Below, piece after piece: positions 17,966 through 26,065 of a DNA stretch of 64,000 nt. The stretch is from Hyphomicrobiales bacterium (lineage in GTDB: Bacteria > Pseudomonadota > Alphaproteobacteria > Rhizobiales > Rhizobiaceae). The stretch spans positions 207,685 through 271,684 of the forward strand of contig UCJU01000003.1 of assembly GCA_900472925.1 (NCBI GenBank), in the 5' to 3' direction. Position 1 is the first letter of the stretch, and each line of letters starts with the position of its first letter. The position numbers and the translations under genes were made by a program. Under the pieces are notes generated by a model that worked only from the letters and a program-made list of their open reading frames with translations, searched no databases and was not told where the DNA came from.

Positions 17966-18892
17966 TCAGCCCTTGGCGACTGCAGCAACTTCTGCAGCGA
18001 AGTCTGTCTCTTCCTTTTCGATGCCTTCGCCGAGCAGCAGGCGAGCCATGCCGACAACTTCGATCTTGGCACCGGCTTCCTTTTCGGCTTCCTTGACAGC
18101 GTCGCCAACCGTGATGTCAGGGTTGATAACGAAAGCCTGCGACAGAAGGGCGACTTCTTCGAAGAACTTGCGCATGCGACCGTCGACCATTTTTTCGATG
18201 ATGGCTTCTGGCTTGCCGGATTCACGAGCCTGTTCGATGAAGACGTTGCGCTCGCGTTCTGCAACAGCGGCGTCGACTTCTTCGGAACGGATGGCAAGCG
18301 GGTTTGTCGCAGCAATATGCATGGCGATCTGGCGGCCGATGGATGTCAGAACAGCCTTGTCGCCTTCGGACTGCAGCGCAACGAGAACGCCGAGCTTGCC
18401 GATGCCGTCGCCAGCAGCGTTGTGAACGTAGGTCGCAACAACGCCGTGCTTGACTTCGAGCAGAGCAGAACGACGCAGCGTCATGTTTTCGCCGATCGTG
18501 GCGATGGCATCCTTGATGGTGTCAGCAACGTTCTTGCCGGACGCTGGGTAAGTCGCAGCAGCAACCGCGTCAACAGAACCGTCAGTCGTCAGAGCAACCG
18601 AAGCTACGCCACGAACGATGTCCTGGAAGGCATCGTTACGAGCGACGAAGTCGGTTTCAGAGTTGATTTCAACGACGACAGCCTTGTGACCGGCAGAGGC
18701 GATACCAATGAGACCTTCAGCAGCCGTCCGGCCGGACTTCTTGTCAGCCTTCGCAATACCCTTGGCACGCAGCCAGTCGATTGCAGCTTCCATGTCGCCA
18801 CCGGTTTCGGACAGCGCCTTTTTGCAATCCATCATGCCTGCGCCAGACTTCTCGCGCAGTTCCTTTACCATTGCGGCTGTAATTTCGCTCAT
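17966..18892 (-). CDS. tsf: Translation elongation factor Ts
   Basis: 308 aa. Guanine-nucleotide exchange factor for EF-Tu. The N-terminal UBA-like domain has [19 protein letters not shown], and the core contains [15 protein letters not shown] (the TDF motif that dislodges EF-Tu Mg) near residues 75-90. I chose ATG at 18892 where homologues begin [13 protein letters not shown]. The gap to rpsB upstream is 245 bases and holds a hairpin at 19053-19091. Confidence 0.97.
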   Translation of the reverse strand: MSEITAAMVKELREKSGAGMMDCKKALSETGGDMEAAIDWLRAKGIAKADKKSGRTAAEGLIGIASAGHKAVVVEINSETDFVARNDAFQDIVRGVASVALTTDGSVDAVAAATYPASGKNVADTIKDAIATIGENMTLRRSALLEVKHGVVATYVHNAAGDGIGKLGVLVALQSEGDKAVLTSIGRQIAMHIAATNPLAIRSEEVDAAVAERERNVFIEQARESGKPEAIIEKMVDGRMRKFFEEVALLSQAFVINPDITVGDAVKEAEKEAGAKIEVVGMARLLLGEGIEKEETDFAAEVAAVAKG

Positions 18893-19052
18893 TGTGTGCC
18901 TCTTGTCGGTTCGTCGGTCACGGCGCCATTGCGGCACGACCTAAATCGGATTTTGGGAACGAATGTACCCGGAACTGTGACAGCCTGATGAAAAGCCATC
19001 ACGAAACGTCTTGAGTTCACGCCTTGGGTTAACAACGGCGTGATTGAAACGA

Positions 19053-19091
19053 ACAAGGCCGCCGAACTTTTCTAGTCCAGAACGGCCTTGT
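19053..19091 (-). terminator. Hairpin between rpsB and tsf (attenuator candidate)
   Basis: ACAAGGCCG at 19053-19061 pairs perfectly with CGGCCTTGT at 19083-19091 across a 21-base loop. It lies about 47 bases beyond the rpsB stop, with TTGTTCGTTT on the exit side in the minus direction. It may partly end transcripts so that rpsB mRNA exceeds tsf mRNA. Confidence 0.5.
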
Positions 19092-19137
19092 CTCGTCTCA
19101 TGGAGAAGGCGGCAACCCATGCCGCCTATAGACTTTA

Positions 19138-19917
19138 TCAGGCAGCAGGAGCTGCGCCGGCTTCTTCTTCGAGTGCTGGCTCAATCGGAGCTTCTTCAGA
19201 AGCGCCGATGTCGCGACCGGAAGAACCCTGCTGGCGCGCGATACCATCGATGGCTGCACGGGCAATCAGATCGCAATAGAGCGAGATTGCGCGCGACGCA
19301 TCGTCGTTACCTGGGATCGGGAAATCGATCTGGTCTGGATCGCAGTTCGAGTCAATGATCGCAACGACTGGAATACCAAGACGCTTGGCTTCTTCGATGG
19401 CGATCTTTTCCTTGTTGGTGTCAACAATGAACATCAGGTCAGGGACGCCGCCCATATCGCGGATACCGCCGAGTGCCTTTTCAAGCTTCTCGCGTTCGCG
19501 CTCAAGGTTCAGGCGCTCTTTCTTGGAGTAGCCAGACGCGTCGGAGTTGAGAATTTCGTCGACCTTGCGCAGGCGCTGGATCGAGTTCGAAATCGTCTTC
19601 CAGTTGGTCATCATGCCGCCGAGCCAACGCGAGTTGACGTAGTACTGAGCGGAGCGCTTTGCGCTGTCTGCGATGATTTCCGAAGCCTGACGCTTCGTAC
19701 CAACGAACAGAACGCGACCGCCACGGGCAACCGTGTCAGACACGACCTGAAGAGCGCGCGACAGCAAAGGGACTGTCTGTGCCAAGTCGATGATGTGGAT
19801 GTTGCTGCGGTCGCCAAAGATGTACGGCTTCATCTTTGGGTTCCAGCGGTGTGTCTGGTGACCAAAGTGAACGCCAGCTTCCAGAAGCTGACGCATAGTG
19901 AAATCGGGCAATGCCAT
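19138..19917 (-). CDS. rpsB: 30S ribosomal protein S2
   Basis: 259 aa. Visible signatures are the N-terminal [22 protein letters not shown], the S2 signature [15 protein letters not shown], and [19 protein letters not shown]. The C-terminal 25 residues are an acidic/alanine-rich tail (ending [10 protein letters not shown]), longer than in enterobacteria and usual in rhizobia. It is the first gene of the translation/envelope block. ATG at 19917 is preceded by AAAAGGATAACT. Confidence 0.98.
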   Translation of the reverse strand: MALPDFTMRQLLEAGVHFGHQTHRWNPKMKPYIFGDRSNIHIIDLAQTVPLLSRALQVVSDTVARGGRVLFVGTKRQASEIIADSAKRSAQYYVNSRWLGGMMTNWKTISNSIQRLRKVDEILNSDASGYSKKERLNLEREREKLEKALGGIRDMGGVPDLMFIVDTNKEKIAIEEAKRLGIPVVAIIDSNCDPDQIDFPIPGNDDASRAISLYCDLIARAAIDGIARQQGSSGRDIGASEEAPIEPALEEEAGAAPAA

Positions 19918-20043
19918 GCCTAGTTATCCTTTTCCGGTTTAACCCCCGCGAAGCGAACAGCACCGACTAAACGGTACCACCGGGCGGAACGAACCGGATT
20001 TCTCCCGGAACATCCCAAGCTTCGCGTGTGGAATGGTGTGCCG

Positions 20044-20071
20044 CATACAGGCAGATTCTTTGAAAAGCAAG
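20044..20071 (-). promoter_or_regulatory. Possible rpsB promoter
   Basis: On the minus strand CTTGCT (20071-20066) and TGTATG (20049-20044) are 16 bases apart, about 125 bases upstream of the rpsB start. The remaining leader has no obvious S2-binding structure that I can draw with confidence. Confidence 0.3.
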
Positions 20072-20109
20072 CTTTTATGCACGAAATTACGAAAACAGAT
20101 CGACCTGCT

Positions 20110-20958
20110 TCAACGGATCGGCTTGTTTTCGCAGTTTTCGGCTTGAAGAATATCGAGCTTCGCCAGTTTGCCCGTCAAAACGAAATCGCCGTAATCCATG
20201 GTCAGGTCACGGGTGATTCCATTTTCGTAGAGCTTGAAAGACATGCGATAGATCGGCAGAGAGTCGGTACCCGCCTTGTCGTTGTAATAGGCAATCGTGA
20301 CAGGCCAGAACGGTGTTTTGGCAAAGTCACCAGCCATGCGGACATCGGGGTCGCTATCGCCATCCTTGGGCATCTGCTGCTTGCCGACCAAGGTAGAGGT
20401 GATCAGGCTTTCATCCCCATCGTCAGATCCGTCGAACACCCGCGATTCGAAAATGCGCTTACCAAGCTTGGCATTTTCGATGACCTGAAACATGTGTTCG
20501 GTCGGGAATTCGCCTGCAGCAAGATCGATCTTCCTTGCATCCGGCTTGGTCAGATCGATGGTCATGGCGCCATTGGCGTCTTTTGCAGAACCGGTGACCT
20601 CTTTGTCCAACTTGTCGTCGGTAAAGGACTTCGTCTCGAAATTGAACGTCTTCGAACCGGTGTCTTCGAATGTCGTCGTCTGCTGGTCGGTCATACGCAC
20701 AGCGTCGCCGGTGTTGATCTGCGTCACGAAGCGGAAATCCGTCTTGTAACCCTTGCAGGAAGAGCCGGTGAATTCATACACCATTCTGCCCGTCATGCCC
20801 TCGATGCCGGAACGATCGGATGCGTCCTTCAACTCCAGGTCATAAACGGCACGATGAGCAATCAGGTTTGGAATATTCGCAGGCACGGCACTTGCGACCT
20901 CAGGAGCCATAAAAAAAGCACCATAAGCAAAAGCAACTGCGAGGTTCCTGACAAACAT
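20110..20958 (-). CDS. eipB: Cell envelope integrity protein EipB (DUF1849)
   Basis: 282 aa periplasmic protein. A signal peptide spans residues 1-24 (FFMAPEVASA). The rest matches the DUF1849 beta-spiral fold, known from Brucella EipB, which is needed for envelope stability and is a conserved alphaproteobacterial protein. Two cysteines only, Cys68 (SSCKGY) and Cys276 (ENCENK), agree with the conserved disulfide reported for the family. The function beyond envelope integrity is not known. It is upstream of rpsB on the same strand and divergent from the RidA-like gene, with 115 bases between starts. Confidence 0.88.
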   Translation of the reverse strand: MFVRNLAVAFAYGAFFMAPEVASAVPANIPNLIAHRAVYDLELKDASDRSGIEGMTGRMVYEFTGSSCKGYKTDFRFVTQINTGDAVRMTDQQTTTFEDTGSKTFNFETKSFTDDKLDKEVTGSAKDANGAMTIDLTKPDARKIDLAAGEFPTEHMFQVIENAKLGKRIFESRVFDGSDDGDESLITSTLVGKQQMPKDGDSDPDVRMAGDFAKTPFWPVTIAYYNDKAGTDSLPIYRMSFKLYENGITRDLTMDYGDFVLTGKLAKLDILQAENCENKPIR

Positions 20959-21073
20959 TCAATATCTCCTGTTGGACTCGCCGCTCATATTGTACAAGCA
21001 ACCGCCCGGCTTTTGGACATCATGCTCTGTCTGCCGGATTTTTGAAAGATTTACAACAAAAGCGGAGACGAAA

Positions 21074-21544
21074 ATGTCGGATGCCATCGAAGCTCGCCTT
21101 AAAGACCTCGGCTACACACTGCCCGCCGCCGCAGCGCCCGCTGCAAACTACGTCCCATTCACCATCAGCGGTAATTTGCTCTATATTTCAGGGCAATTGC
21201 CAATGGAATCAGGCAAGATTGCGGTCACGGGTCATGTGGGTCGTGATGTCGATGTGCCAACCGCGCAACGTGCCGCTGAACTCTGCGCCGTCAATATTCT
21301 CGCACAGGTAAAGGCAGCTCTCAATGGCGACCTCTCGAAAGTCCGTCGCGTGCTGAAGCTCAATGGCTTTGTTGCCTCCGTGCCCGAATTTACCGAGCAG
21401 CATCTCGTGATCAACGGCGCCTCGAACCTCATCGCCAATGTTCTGGGCGATGCTGGTAAACATGCCCGCGCCGCAGTCGGCATGGCCTCCCTGCCCTTCA
21501 ACGCAGCCGTCGAAATCGATGCGATCGTGGAAATCGACCTATGA
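21074..21544 (+). CDS. RidA/YjgF-YER057c-UK114 family protein
   Basis: 156 aa with a single RidA-type domain over most of its length. Family members deaminate reactive enamine/imine intermediates or serve related roles, in the cytoplasm. FTISGNLLYISGQLP and the C-terminal KHARAAVGMASLPFNAAVEIDAI carry the conserved family arginine and LP motif. It belongs to the longer, about 150-residue subgroup, so archetypal RidA activity should not be assumed. ATG at 21074 has GGAGA upstream. It overlaps the next gene by four bases. Confidence 0.88.
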   Translation: MSDAIEARLKDLGYTLPAAAAPAANYVPFTISGNLLYISGQLPMESGKIAVTGHVGRDVDVPTAQRAAELCAVNILAQVKAALNGDLSKVRRVLKLNGFVASVPEFTEQHLVINGASNLIANVLGDAGKHARAAVGMASLPFNAAVEIDAIVEIDL

Positions 21545-22281
21545 CGCTGAAGCTTTCATGGTTGAGGGAAACACCAATTGCTCATCGCGGCTATCATGAC
21601 CGGAACAAGCTGGTATGGGAAAATACGCTGAGCGCATTTTCCCGTGCCATAGAAGCCGGTTTCGCCATCGAATGCGATCTTCAACTGGCTTCCGATAGCG
21701 TTCCTGTCGTGTTCCACGATGACGAGATGACGCGGTTGACAGGCATAAAGGGTGATGTGCGGGAACGCACATCCGGCGAACTCGGCCTTTTGTCGGTTGG
21801 TCAGACGAAAGACAAGGTACCGACGCTCAAGCAGCTTTTGAAACTCTGCGCGGGTAAGGTTCCGCTCGTTCTGGAACTGAAGGGCCGCGAAGGCGCAGGC
21901 ATCGATGACGGGTTCGCGGAAGCGGTTCTGGAGGTGCTGGAGGGCTACGATGGTCACGTCGCGCTCATGAGCTTCGATCATCATTTGCTGAGAGACCTGA
22001 AGACCGCTGGCTCGCCATGGCCCCTCGGTCTGACAGCGGAAGGTGCCAAACCCGAAGACTTCTTCAAGCATGATGAAGCTATGCAAATCGGCCTCGATTT
22101 CATCTCCTATGCCTGGGCACATCTTCCAAACAGCTTCATCGAAGCGCAAAAAAAACTCGGTCTTCCCATCATTACGTGGACGGTAAGGGATGAAAACGGT
22201 CGCGAGACATCCTATAAATATGCTGACCAGATCACGTTTGAGGGTTTTGACCCGAAAGAAAGCGTTCCAACCAGCGCATGA
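21541..22281 (+). CDS. Glycerophosphodiester phosphodiesterase family protein
   Basis: 246 aa cytoplasmic GDPD TIM-barrel enzyme, expected to release glycerol 3-phosphate from glycerophosphodiesters. Catalytic features visible: IAHRGYH near residue 13-20, NTLSAFSRAIEAGFAIECDLQ with the metal-binding glutamate and aspartate, and VVFHDDEMTRLTG with the second catalytic histidine; VPLVLELKG follows. There is no signal peptide. It is coupled to both neighbours by ATGA overlaps. Confidence 0.93.
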   Translation: MTLKLSWLRETPIAHRGYHDRNKLVWENTLSAFSRAIEAGFAIECDLQLASDSVPVVFHDDEMTRLTGIKGDVRERTSGELGLLSVGQTKDKVPTLKQLLKLCAGKVPLVLELKGREGAGIDDGFAEAVLEVLEGYDGHVALMSFDHHLLRDLKTAGSPWPLGLTAEGAKPEDFFKHDEAMQIGLDFISYAWAHLPNSFIEAQKKLGLPIITWTVRDENGRETSYKYADQITFEGFDPKESVPTSA

Positions 22282-23468
22282 GCGATGAATATTCAATTCG
22301 CGTAGAACAGTCCTTCAAGGACATCCTTCCGGAAAGCTGGAACAGGCTTTCCGGGACGTCAAAATCTACGCGAAGAGAAGACTACAACCCCTTCATATCC
22401 TACGCTTATCTGTTATCGATGGAAGAGTCTGGATCGGCCACGTCCAAGACGGGCTGGCGCGGTCACCATCTTCTTCTTGAGAAGGGCGACGGAACCCTTT
22501 CCGGCGCCATACCCGCTTATTTGAAAAGCCACAGCCGCGGCGAATATGTATTCGATCAGGGCTGGGCGGACGCACTGGAGCGAGCGGGTGGAAACTACTA
22601 TCCCAAGCTTCAATGTTCCGTTCCCTTCACACCAGCAACCGGACCGAGATTGTTGACCAGCGGCATTGATGCAGCCGCTTACAAACAGGTTCTGGCATCA
22701 GGCCTGCGTCAGGTCACGGAACGTCTCGGCGTTTCTTCGGCGCATGTGACTTTTGCGCAAGGAGAAGACATCACTGCGCTGGATGACGAAGATTTTCTCA
22801 TTCGTACCGACCAGCAATTTCACTTCATTAACAATGGCTACCGCGACCACACGGATTTTCTGGAGGCGCTGTCATCACGCAAGCGCAAGGGCCTGAAAAA
22901 GGAACGTCGTGCGGCGCTTGAAAACGGCATCGAGATCGACTGGCTGACCGGCAGTGATCTCACTGAAGATATATGGGATCAGTTCTACGCATTCTACATG
23001 GACACCGGCAGCCGCAAGTGGGGACGCCCGTATCTCACCCGTGAATTCTACTCGCTGATTGGCCAGCACATGGCTTACGACATTCTGCTTGTGATGGCCA
23101 AACGCGAGGGTCGATACATCGCTGGCGCAATCAACTTCATCGGTGGTGACGCGCTTTACGGCAGACATTGGGGCTGCACGGAGGACCATCCGTTTTTGCA
23201 TTTTGAAGTCTGCTACCACCAGGCCATCGATTTTGCCCTGGCAAAAGGTCTGAAGCGGGTCGAGGCCGGTGCACAGGGCGAGCATAAGCTTGCTCGTGGA
23301 TATACGCCGGTCACCACCCAATCCGCCCATTTCATCACTCATCCCGGTTTGCGGCGCGCAATTGCCGATTATCTGGAGCGAGAGAAGAGAGAGGTTCAAG
23401 AGATCGGCGACTATCTCGATGACCATAGCCCGTTCCGCAAAGGCGAGCGGCCAGAAACTGACGAATAG
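22278..23468 (+). CDS. GNAT/FemAB-like acyltransferase (COG3146, DUF482 type)
   Basis: 396 aa cytoplasmic protein. It matches the conserved COG3146 family of putative N-acyltransferases related to FemAB: an N-terminal half containing PFISYAYLLSMEESGS and LPAYLK-like text (SGAIPAYLKSHSRGEYVFDQ), then SSRKRKGLKKERRAAL near residue 200 and YGRHWGCTEDHPFLHFEVCYHQAIDFA near 295. The substrate is unknown. It overlaps the GDPD gene by four bases and is followed by the HIT gene after 26 bases. Confidence 0.85.
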   Translation: MSDEYSIRVEQSFKDILPESWNRLSGTSKSTRREDYNPFISYAYLLSMEESGSATSKTGWRGHHLLLEKGDGTLSGAIPAYLKSHSRGEYVFDQGWADALERAGGNYYPKLQCSVPFTPATGPRLLTSGIDAAAYKQVLASGLRQVTERLGVSSAHVTFAQGEDITALDDEDFLIRTDQQFHFINNGYRDHTDFLEALSSRKRKGLKKERRAALENGIEIDWLTGSDLTEDIWDQFYAFYMDTGSRKWGRPYLTREFYSLIGQHMAYDILLVMAKREGRYIAGAINFIGGDALYGRHWGCTEDHPFLHFEVCYHQAIDFALAKGLKRVEAGAQGEHKLARGYTPVTTQSAHFITHPGLRRAIADYLEREKREVQEIGDYLDDHSPFRKGERPETDE

Positions 23469-23494
23469 CCAAGCAGCATACGAGGACGTTTTCC

Positions 23495-23914
23495 ATGACC
23501 TACGATACCGACAACATCTTCGCCAAAATCCTGCGTGGCGAAATTCCCTGCGTGAAAGTCCATGAGGACGACGATACGCTGGCCTTCATGGACGTCATGC
23601 CGCAAGCTCCTGGTCATCTGCTGGTCATCCCAAAAACCGGCTCTCGCAACATCCTGGATGCCGACCCGCAGGTTCTCGCAAAAACCATCACCGTCGTACA
23701 AAAGCTTGCGGTCGCCGCAAAAGAAGCATTCGATGCCGACGGCGTTTACGTGGCGCAGTTCAACGAACCCGCCGCAGGCCAGACTGTATTCCATCTGCAC
23801 TTCCATATCGTTCCGCGCAAGGAGGGCGAGCAGATGAAGCCCCATAGCGGCGCCATGGCCGATGTTGAGATGTTGAAGGGGCATGCTGAGAAAATCAAAG
23901 CGGCTCTTGGCTGA
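23495..23914 (+). CDS. HIT family protein (Hint-type nucleotide hydrolase)
   Basis: 139 aa. The histidine triad motif HLHFHIVPR lies near residues 93-101, and the N-terminal FAKILRGEIPCVKV is typical for Hint proteins, which hydrolyse AMP-amidates and related nucleotides. Cytoplasmic. Last gene of the operon beginning at 21074. Its last 20 bases overlap the end of the convergent PAP2 gene. Confidence 0.95.
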   Translation: MTYDTDNIFAKILRGEIPCVKVHEDDDTLAFMDVMPQAPGHLLVIPKTGSRNILDADPQVLAKTITVVQKLAVAAKEAFDADGVYVAQFNEPAAGQTVFHLHFHIVPRKEGEQMKPHSGAMADVEMLKGHAEKIKAALG

Positions 23915-24833
23915 CCTTGAGAAGCCTGCGGGCTTCTGACGCGGACAACCCCGACAGCAGTGTTCCAGCCAGCAGATATGCAACAACGAACATGACGATA
24001 CCACCGAACATGTCGCTGAGGTGATGGCCACCATGCACGAGAATGGCTGGCACCATGGCAATGTTGACTAGGGCGGCGAACGGAAAAATCCACTTGAACC
24101 GCGCAAGAAACACAACGGCCATACACGCCATGACGGTGTGGAAAGACGGAAAGCCTATGAGACCAAGCATATTCGTTGGGGAAAGATAGCCAGGACCATC
24201 CCGACCGAGACGTAGCAACTCCTCGCCATATTGGGGCGTCACGCCAAGATCGATCTTTGCCAAAATTTCGGGTGAGATCGCGTACAGTGTGGAAGGTCCA
24301 AAGGTGGGAAATACCGTCCAAACGGCGATGCAGCCCGACACACCGATAACCCCTGTCAGCAGAAAGTGCCATAAAGCGTCTGCTTTGCCAGAAAATCCGA
24401 GCAGGAGAACGACGACAGCAAGCTGCGGAAGTGAGCTGAAATACACGAACAAGAGTATCTTTGAGACGACCGGAAATTGCGCCGCTAGCGCGACAGCGTC
24501 AGGCCAACTGTATCCCAGCATCGCATCGAAGCGCACCAGAGTGGGGTCAAACGGCAACGAGCGAATTGGCAGCAAGAGATAATTGAAAACGGACGCGACG
24601 AGCGTAAAAATTATAAATAGACCAGAGGCAATGAGTGCCAGAGCAATACGTTCCTCATCTCTGACGACCCTATAATATAGACCGCCTGCGGTCAGTGCCA
24701 GCGCAGCGAAAGTTGGCACGGCGTAGCCCAACCAATCCAAAGCAATGCCGTTCACCAGCAGAAGCGAAATATCTATCGCTGCTATTCCGGCAATCATGGA
24801 AGCAAAGAAACGTTCAGCTGGTAAGAACCGCAT
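23895..24833 (-). CDS. PAP2-superfamily membrane phosphatase
   Basis: 312 aa with about eight to nine hydrophobic segments. The phosphatase motifs are GFPSFHTVMA (PSxHT) near residue 225 and VHGGHHLSDMFGG near 275, supplying the catalytic histidines and aspartate that face the periplasm. Likely substrates are lipid phosphates; which one cannot be read. ATG at 24833 has GGAG six bases upstream; an in-frame TTG at 24845 is less likely. The 3' end overlaps the HIT gene tail-to-tail. Confidence 0.87.
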   Translation of the reverse strand: MRFLPAERFFASMIAGIAAIDISLLLVNGIALDWLGYAVPTFAALALTAGGLYYRVVRDEERIALALIASGLFIIFTLVASVFNYLLLPIRSLPFDPTLVRFDAMLGYSWPDAVALAAQFPVVSKILLFVYFSSLPQLAVVVLLLGFSGKADALWHFLLTGVIGVSGCIAVWTVFPTFGPSTLYAISPEILAKIDLGVTPQYGEELLRLGRDGPGYLSPTNMLGLIGFPSFHTVMACMAVVFLARFKWIFPFAALVNIAMVPAILVHGGHHLSDMFGGIVMFVVAYLLAGTLLSGLSASEARRLLKVSQEPL

Positions 24834-24898
24834 TGGCAACTCCAATTGCGGGTGACTTTAGTTCGAAAGCCTGAAACTCACGTAAATATGCTGAGACT

Positions 24899-25240
24899 TT
24901 ATCCCAACGCCAAGAGGCCGAAAGTCAGCAATACAAGCGGGACGACGACACCGACTATGACCCGCTGGCCACCAATCAAGAACACGACAAACCCGATCGC
25001 TGCCGCCCCGATCCTCAACCACATTGGCGAATGTTCCAGGGTGCCGGTCGGGAAAACAATCAGCTTTGCCGTTACGGCCATAACGAGAGCCGTGGCGACT
25101 GCCCTCACCCAGTTCAGTGTTTCCGAACCTTCCTTCAGTCGATTGCCCGCGAGAACGCCGAGCCAGCGCCAGATGTCGGTCGCGATCCAGCCTGCGATGG
25201 CAATGAAGAGATAGGGCGCCCACCATACGTCTGTTATCAC
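24899..25240 (-). CDS. azlD: AzlD family branched-chain amino-acid exporter small subunit
   Basis: 113 aa with three to four hydrophobic segments. AzlD proteins pair with AzlC to export branched-chain amino acids. The end segment VVFLIGGQRVIVGVVVPLVLL is typical. The start is GTG at 25240, overlapping the azlC stop as GTGA, which supports a two-subunit complex. Confidence 0.88.
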   Translation of the reverse strand: MITDVWWAPYLFIAIAGWIATDIWRWLGVLAGNRLKEGSETLNWVRAVATALVMAVTAKLIVFPTGTLEHSPMWLRIGAAAIGFVVFLIGGQRVIVGVVVPLVLLTFGLLALG

Positions 25241-25992
25241 GGCTCGCCCTCCGCCGTTGCAGGTTCGATTTTGCGGCGGAACCAGAAGCGGTCAACGAGA
25301 TAGGCCAGCGTTCCCCCGCCGATACCGGCGTAGAGAATGTCGAATTCCGGTTCAATCATTGCAAACAAGGGACCCGCGATGACACCGATGACGAAGGCGA
25401 CCTTGACGACCGAGTGTCTGGCGGATGCCCATATTGAGGAGACAAAGTAGATCGGCGTGAGGAAGAAGAGAACGCCAGCAACGACAGGAGGAAAGGCGGC
25501 AACCACGCCGTAACAAATGGCGACGATCAAGGCATTGATGAGTGTCAGTGTTATGCCGAAGCCCGCAAACCACGCCACCCTCGCCTCACGCGGCACCTTG
25601 CTCAGGTTCTGCGTGGCGAAGACCCATGCTGTGATGGCGACGAAATGGGAAAGAAACAACAGTATCCAGGTCGGTGTTTTTGCCGTGCGCATTTCCGGCA
25701 CGATGGAAGCCACCATCGGCATCATACGGATGGATGACAGTGTCACTACCAGAAAACACGTGGCCAGTCCCGCACCGCTGGTCATAGCTCCGATCAGGAT
25801 CATCTTGGCAGGCAGTGCCCATATTGTCAGTGTCATGAACACCGCTTCACCGCGACTGACACCCGATTCCAGCGCAAAGGCACTAAAACCAACGAATGAC
25901 GTCATGAGGATAAGGGAAGGTAACGAGAAAATTCCCCTCATTCCTCTGACAAACCAGAGATAGAGAGGTTCGGATTCGCGTTCTGGGGGCAT
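25237..25992 (-). CDS. azlC: AzlC family branched-chain amino-acid exporter large subunit
   Basis: 251 aa inner-membrane protein with seven to eight hydrophobic segments. The AzlC family signature is visible in ESGVSRGEAVFMTLTIWALPAKMI (residues near 35-60), and it is followed directly by azlD. I chose ATG at 25992 because the predicted protein then begins just before the first membrane segment; upstream in-frame sequence overlaps the clpA terminator and clpA itself. Confidence 0.9.
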   Translation of the reverse strand: MPPERESEPLYLWFVRGMRGIFSLPSLILMTSFVGFSAFALESGVSRGEAVFMTLTIWALPAKMILIGAMTSGAGLATCFLVVTLSSIRMMPMVASIVPEMRTAKTPTWILLFLSHFVAITAWVFATQNLSKVPREARVAWFAGFGITLTLINALIVAICYGVVAAFPPVVAGVLFFLTPIYFVSSIWASARHSVVKVAFVIGVIAGPLFAMIEPEFDILYAGIGGGTLAYLVDRFWFRRKIEPATAEGEP

Positions 25993-26019
25993 GTCATTTT
26001 CCGGTATAGACGCCAACAA

Positions 26020-26043
26020 AATGCCGGGCGCAAACCCGGCATT
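26020..26043 (-). terminator. Terminator-like hairpin after clpA
   Basis: AATGCCGGG and CCCGGCATT pair perfectly around CGCAAA, 23 bases past the clpA stop. On the exit side the minus strand reads TTGTTGG, a weak T tract. Confidence 0.6.
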
Positions 26044-26065
26044 GATGTTTGATATGAAGGCTGCG

